Assembly (NCBI GenBank): GCA_017935525.1
Contig: JAGBHJ010000132.1
Location: forward strand, 1-5,866
Length of the DNA stretch: 5,866 nucleotides
DNA from: Clostridia bacterium
Lineage (GTDB): Bacteria > Bacillota > Clostridia > HGM11327
Direction: 5' to 3'
Position 1 is the first letter of the stretch. Each line of letters begins with the position of its first letter. Below, piece after piece: positions 4,911 through 5,866 of this stretch. Under the pieces are notes generated by a model. The model was given only the letters and a program-made list of their open reading frames with translations. It did not search any database and was not told the origin of the DNA. The position numbers and the translations under genes are program-made.

Positions 4911-5866
4911 CTACATATCACCAAGATCCAAATCGGTGCGAACAAAATCAAATATTTTCAGCTTGCTAATTCGTATAACATCTTCTGCATTTGTAAATGT
5001 ATAGTTTTTTGTCGATATGGAAGCATCCGATGTTGCAGCATTTACGAAAGTGCTTGTATAGTGCACTTCTCTCTTGGGAAGATTATCATAGCAATTAGCA
5101 TGATGCAACGCTTTTTTTATTGCCTCAATCGTCTCTCTGGACTTTTTAAGTTTTGCGTATGACATAGCAAGAGACAAATAAATTTTCTGAATTCTGCAAT
5201 GAAAAAATTGATAATTGCCATCATATATCAGAGTGTTCCACAATGTTAAAGCTGCGTTACATGCGTTAATTTTTTCTTCTTCACTTTCATATTTCCCGTA
5301 ATATAGATTCATCGTAAGTAAATCCATGTAGTTAAGCATATTAAGATGCTTGATTGCTTTCTTTTTATCCTTGCTTTCCTCTGTGAAATATGCGTGCTCA
5401 AGCAACGCCTCTCGACATGCAAACAAGCTGCCTGCCATCATTGCATATTTAACCGCTGCATCCTCATCAGCAATTGAAAGATCATCTTGAGAGTACAGAT
5501 GAACTAAAATTTGTATAGCAGAATTTCTTGTATCACTTTGGGTACAGTCTCGCAAAATTCGCTCACATATTGAAAGGCTTTCTTTTGCATTTCTCTCTAT
5601 TTCTTCATTCTCTCCGCCACTATAAACAGTTGCCTCCAAAGAATATGCAAGTTTTATCCAACAATCAAAATCACCGGGATATTTTTGAGTAGCTTCTCTC
5701 CATAGTGAAATCAAAGCAATTATATCACCCTGATTCGAATACTCGTTGTCAAGAGCATAGTATTTTTCCATATCTTTCTCTTTATCGTTCGATGTACGAT
5801 CAAACAATTCGTCCAATGTGACGTCAAAAAAATTTGAAAGTGCCAAAAGTGTGGAAACATCAGGAA
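4911..5866 (-). CDS. Xre-family helix-turn-helix regulator with TPR-like C-terminal domain (5' end outside the window)
   Basis: 317 residues are visible; the N-terminus lies beyond the right edge. The frame stays open to the edge. The first visible residues, PDVSTLLALSNFFDVTLDELF, are the last helices of a typical Xre/Cro HTH domain, so the recognition helix and true start are missing. The TTG at 5846 lies inside this domain and is not the start. After a charged linker (DRTSNDKEKDMEKYY) the rest is almost entirely alpha-helical. It has TPR-like repeats such as ALISLWREATQKYPGDFDCW and, near the end, a SLAMSYAKLKKSRETIEAIK helix pair. This architecture is common in Clostridia, where the C-terminal domain is thought to sense a ligand, peptide or partner; none is identifiable here. 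The gene is visibly AT-richer than those at 71-1544. The stop codon is 5 bp from the right direct repeat of the neighbouring element. Confidence 0.85.
   Translation of the reverse strand, partial: PDVSTLLALSNFFDVTLDELFDRTSNDKEKDMEKYYALDNEYSNQGDIIALISLWREATQKYPGDFDCWIKLAYSLEATVYSGGENEEIERNAKESLSICERILRDCTQSDTRNSAIQILVHLYSQDDLSIADEDAAVKYAMMAGSLFACREALLEHAYFTEESKDKKKAIKHLNMLNYMDLLTMNLYYGKYESEEEKINACNAALTLWNTLIYDGNYQFFHCRIQKIYLSLAMSYAKLKKSRETIEAIKKALHHANCYDNLPKREVHYTSTFVNAATSDASISTKNYTFTNAEDVIRISKLKIFDFVRTDLDLGDM

Noticed and set aside
4628..4951. A 107-codon open frame on the minus strand across the Xre-TSUP spacer
   Set aside because: It overlaps the Xre 3' end, the terminator and the TSUP promoter. 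It has no ribosome binding site, and its apparent residues simply reflect hairpin sequences. Non-coding structure explains it better.
1..5866. CRISPR array, tRNA or rRNA genes, or an insertion sequence with transposase
   Set aside because: No regularly spaced repeats, no cloverleaf or rRNA-like segments, and no transposase or integrase motifs were seen on either strand.

Overview
The window holds six protein-coding genes, all on the minus strand, so they are described here from the right end (upstream) to the left end (downstream). The mixed base composition, strong AGGAG-type ribosome binding sites, sigma-A-like promoters, a KtrAB-type potassium system and an Xre regulator with a TPR-like tail all suggest a Firmicute. 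A gut-type Clostridium relative (Oscillospiraceae/Lachnospiraceae-like) fits best. This is inference from protein style; the sequence contains no taxonomic marker.

Layout. (1) 4911-5866: the 3' part of an Xre-family helix-turn-helix regulator with a helical TPR-like C-terminal domain. It runs off the right edge of the window and is clearly more AT-rich than the genes at the left end. (2) 4555-4910: 356 bp without a gene. It contains a compact element of about 177 bp, bounded by an 8-bp inverted repeat (AAGCATCG/CGATGCTT) and flanked by a direct repeat (GTGTAAG). Inside are a GGGGTA/TACCCC hairpin and a minus-strand intrinsic terminator. Immediately after the element comes a near-consensus extended -10 promoter, followed by an untranslated leader of about 128 nt. 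(3) 3778-4554: a TauE/SafE (TSUP) family anion exporter. (4) 3643-3777: a spacer carrying a good promoter for the next operon. (5) 1619-3642: ktrB (TrkH-type channel subunit) and ktrA (RCK regulatory subunit), 11 bp apart, forming a KtrAB potassium uptake system. (6) 801-1544: a membrane-anchored alpha/beta hydrolase. (7) 71-736: a Crp/Fnr-family regulator. (8) 1-13: possibly the first codons of another gene.

How the genes may work together. KtrB is the potassium channel and KtrA its nucleotide-gated cytosolic ring, so that pair is a complete uptake system. The hydrolase follows after 74 bp with its own strong ribosome binding site and no visible terminator, so it may be co-transcribed. The Crp/Fnr protein has no FNR-type cysteine cluster but has several cysteines in and around its sensor domain. 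It may sense a redox or sulfur signal, and the nearby TSUP exporter is a plausible but unproven target.

Most of the window is ordinary. The item most worth a second look is the repeat-bounded, structured element at 4719-4906, which looks like a small non-autonomous mobile element or a structured RNA inserted between the Xre gene and the exporter promoter.
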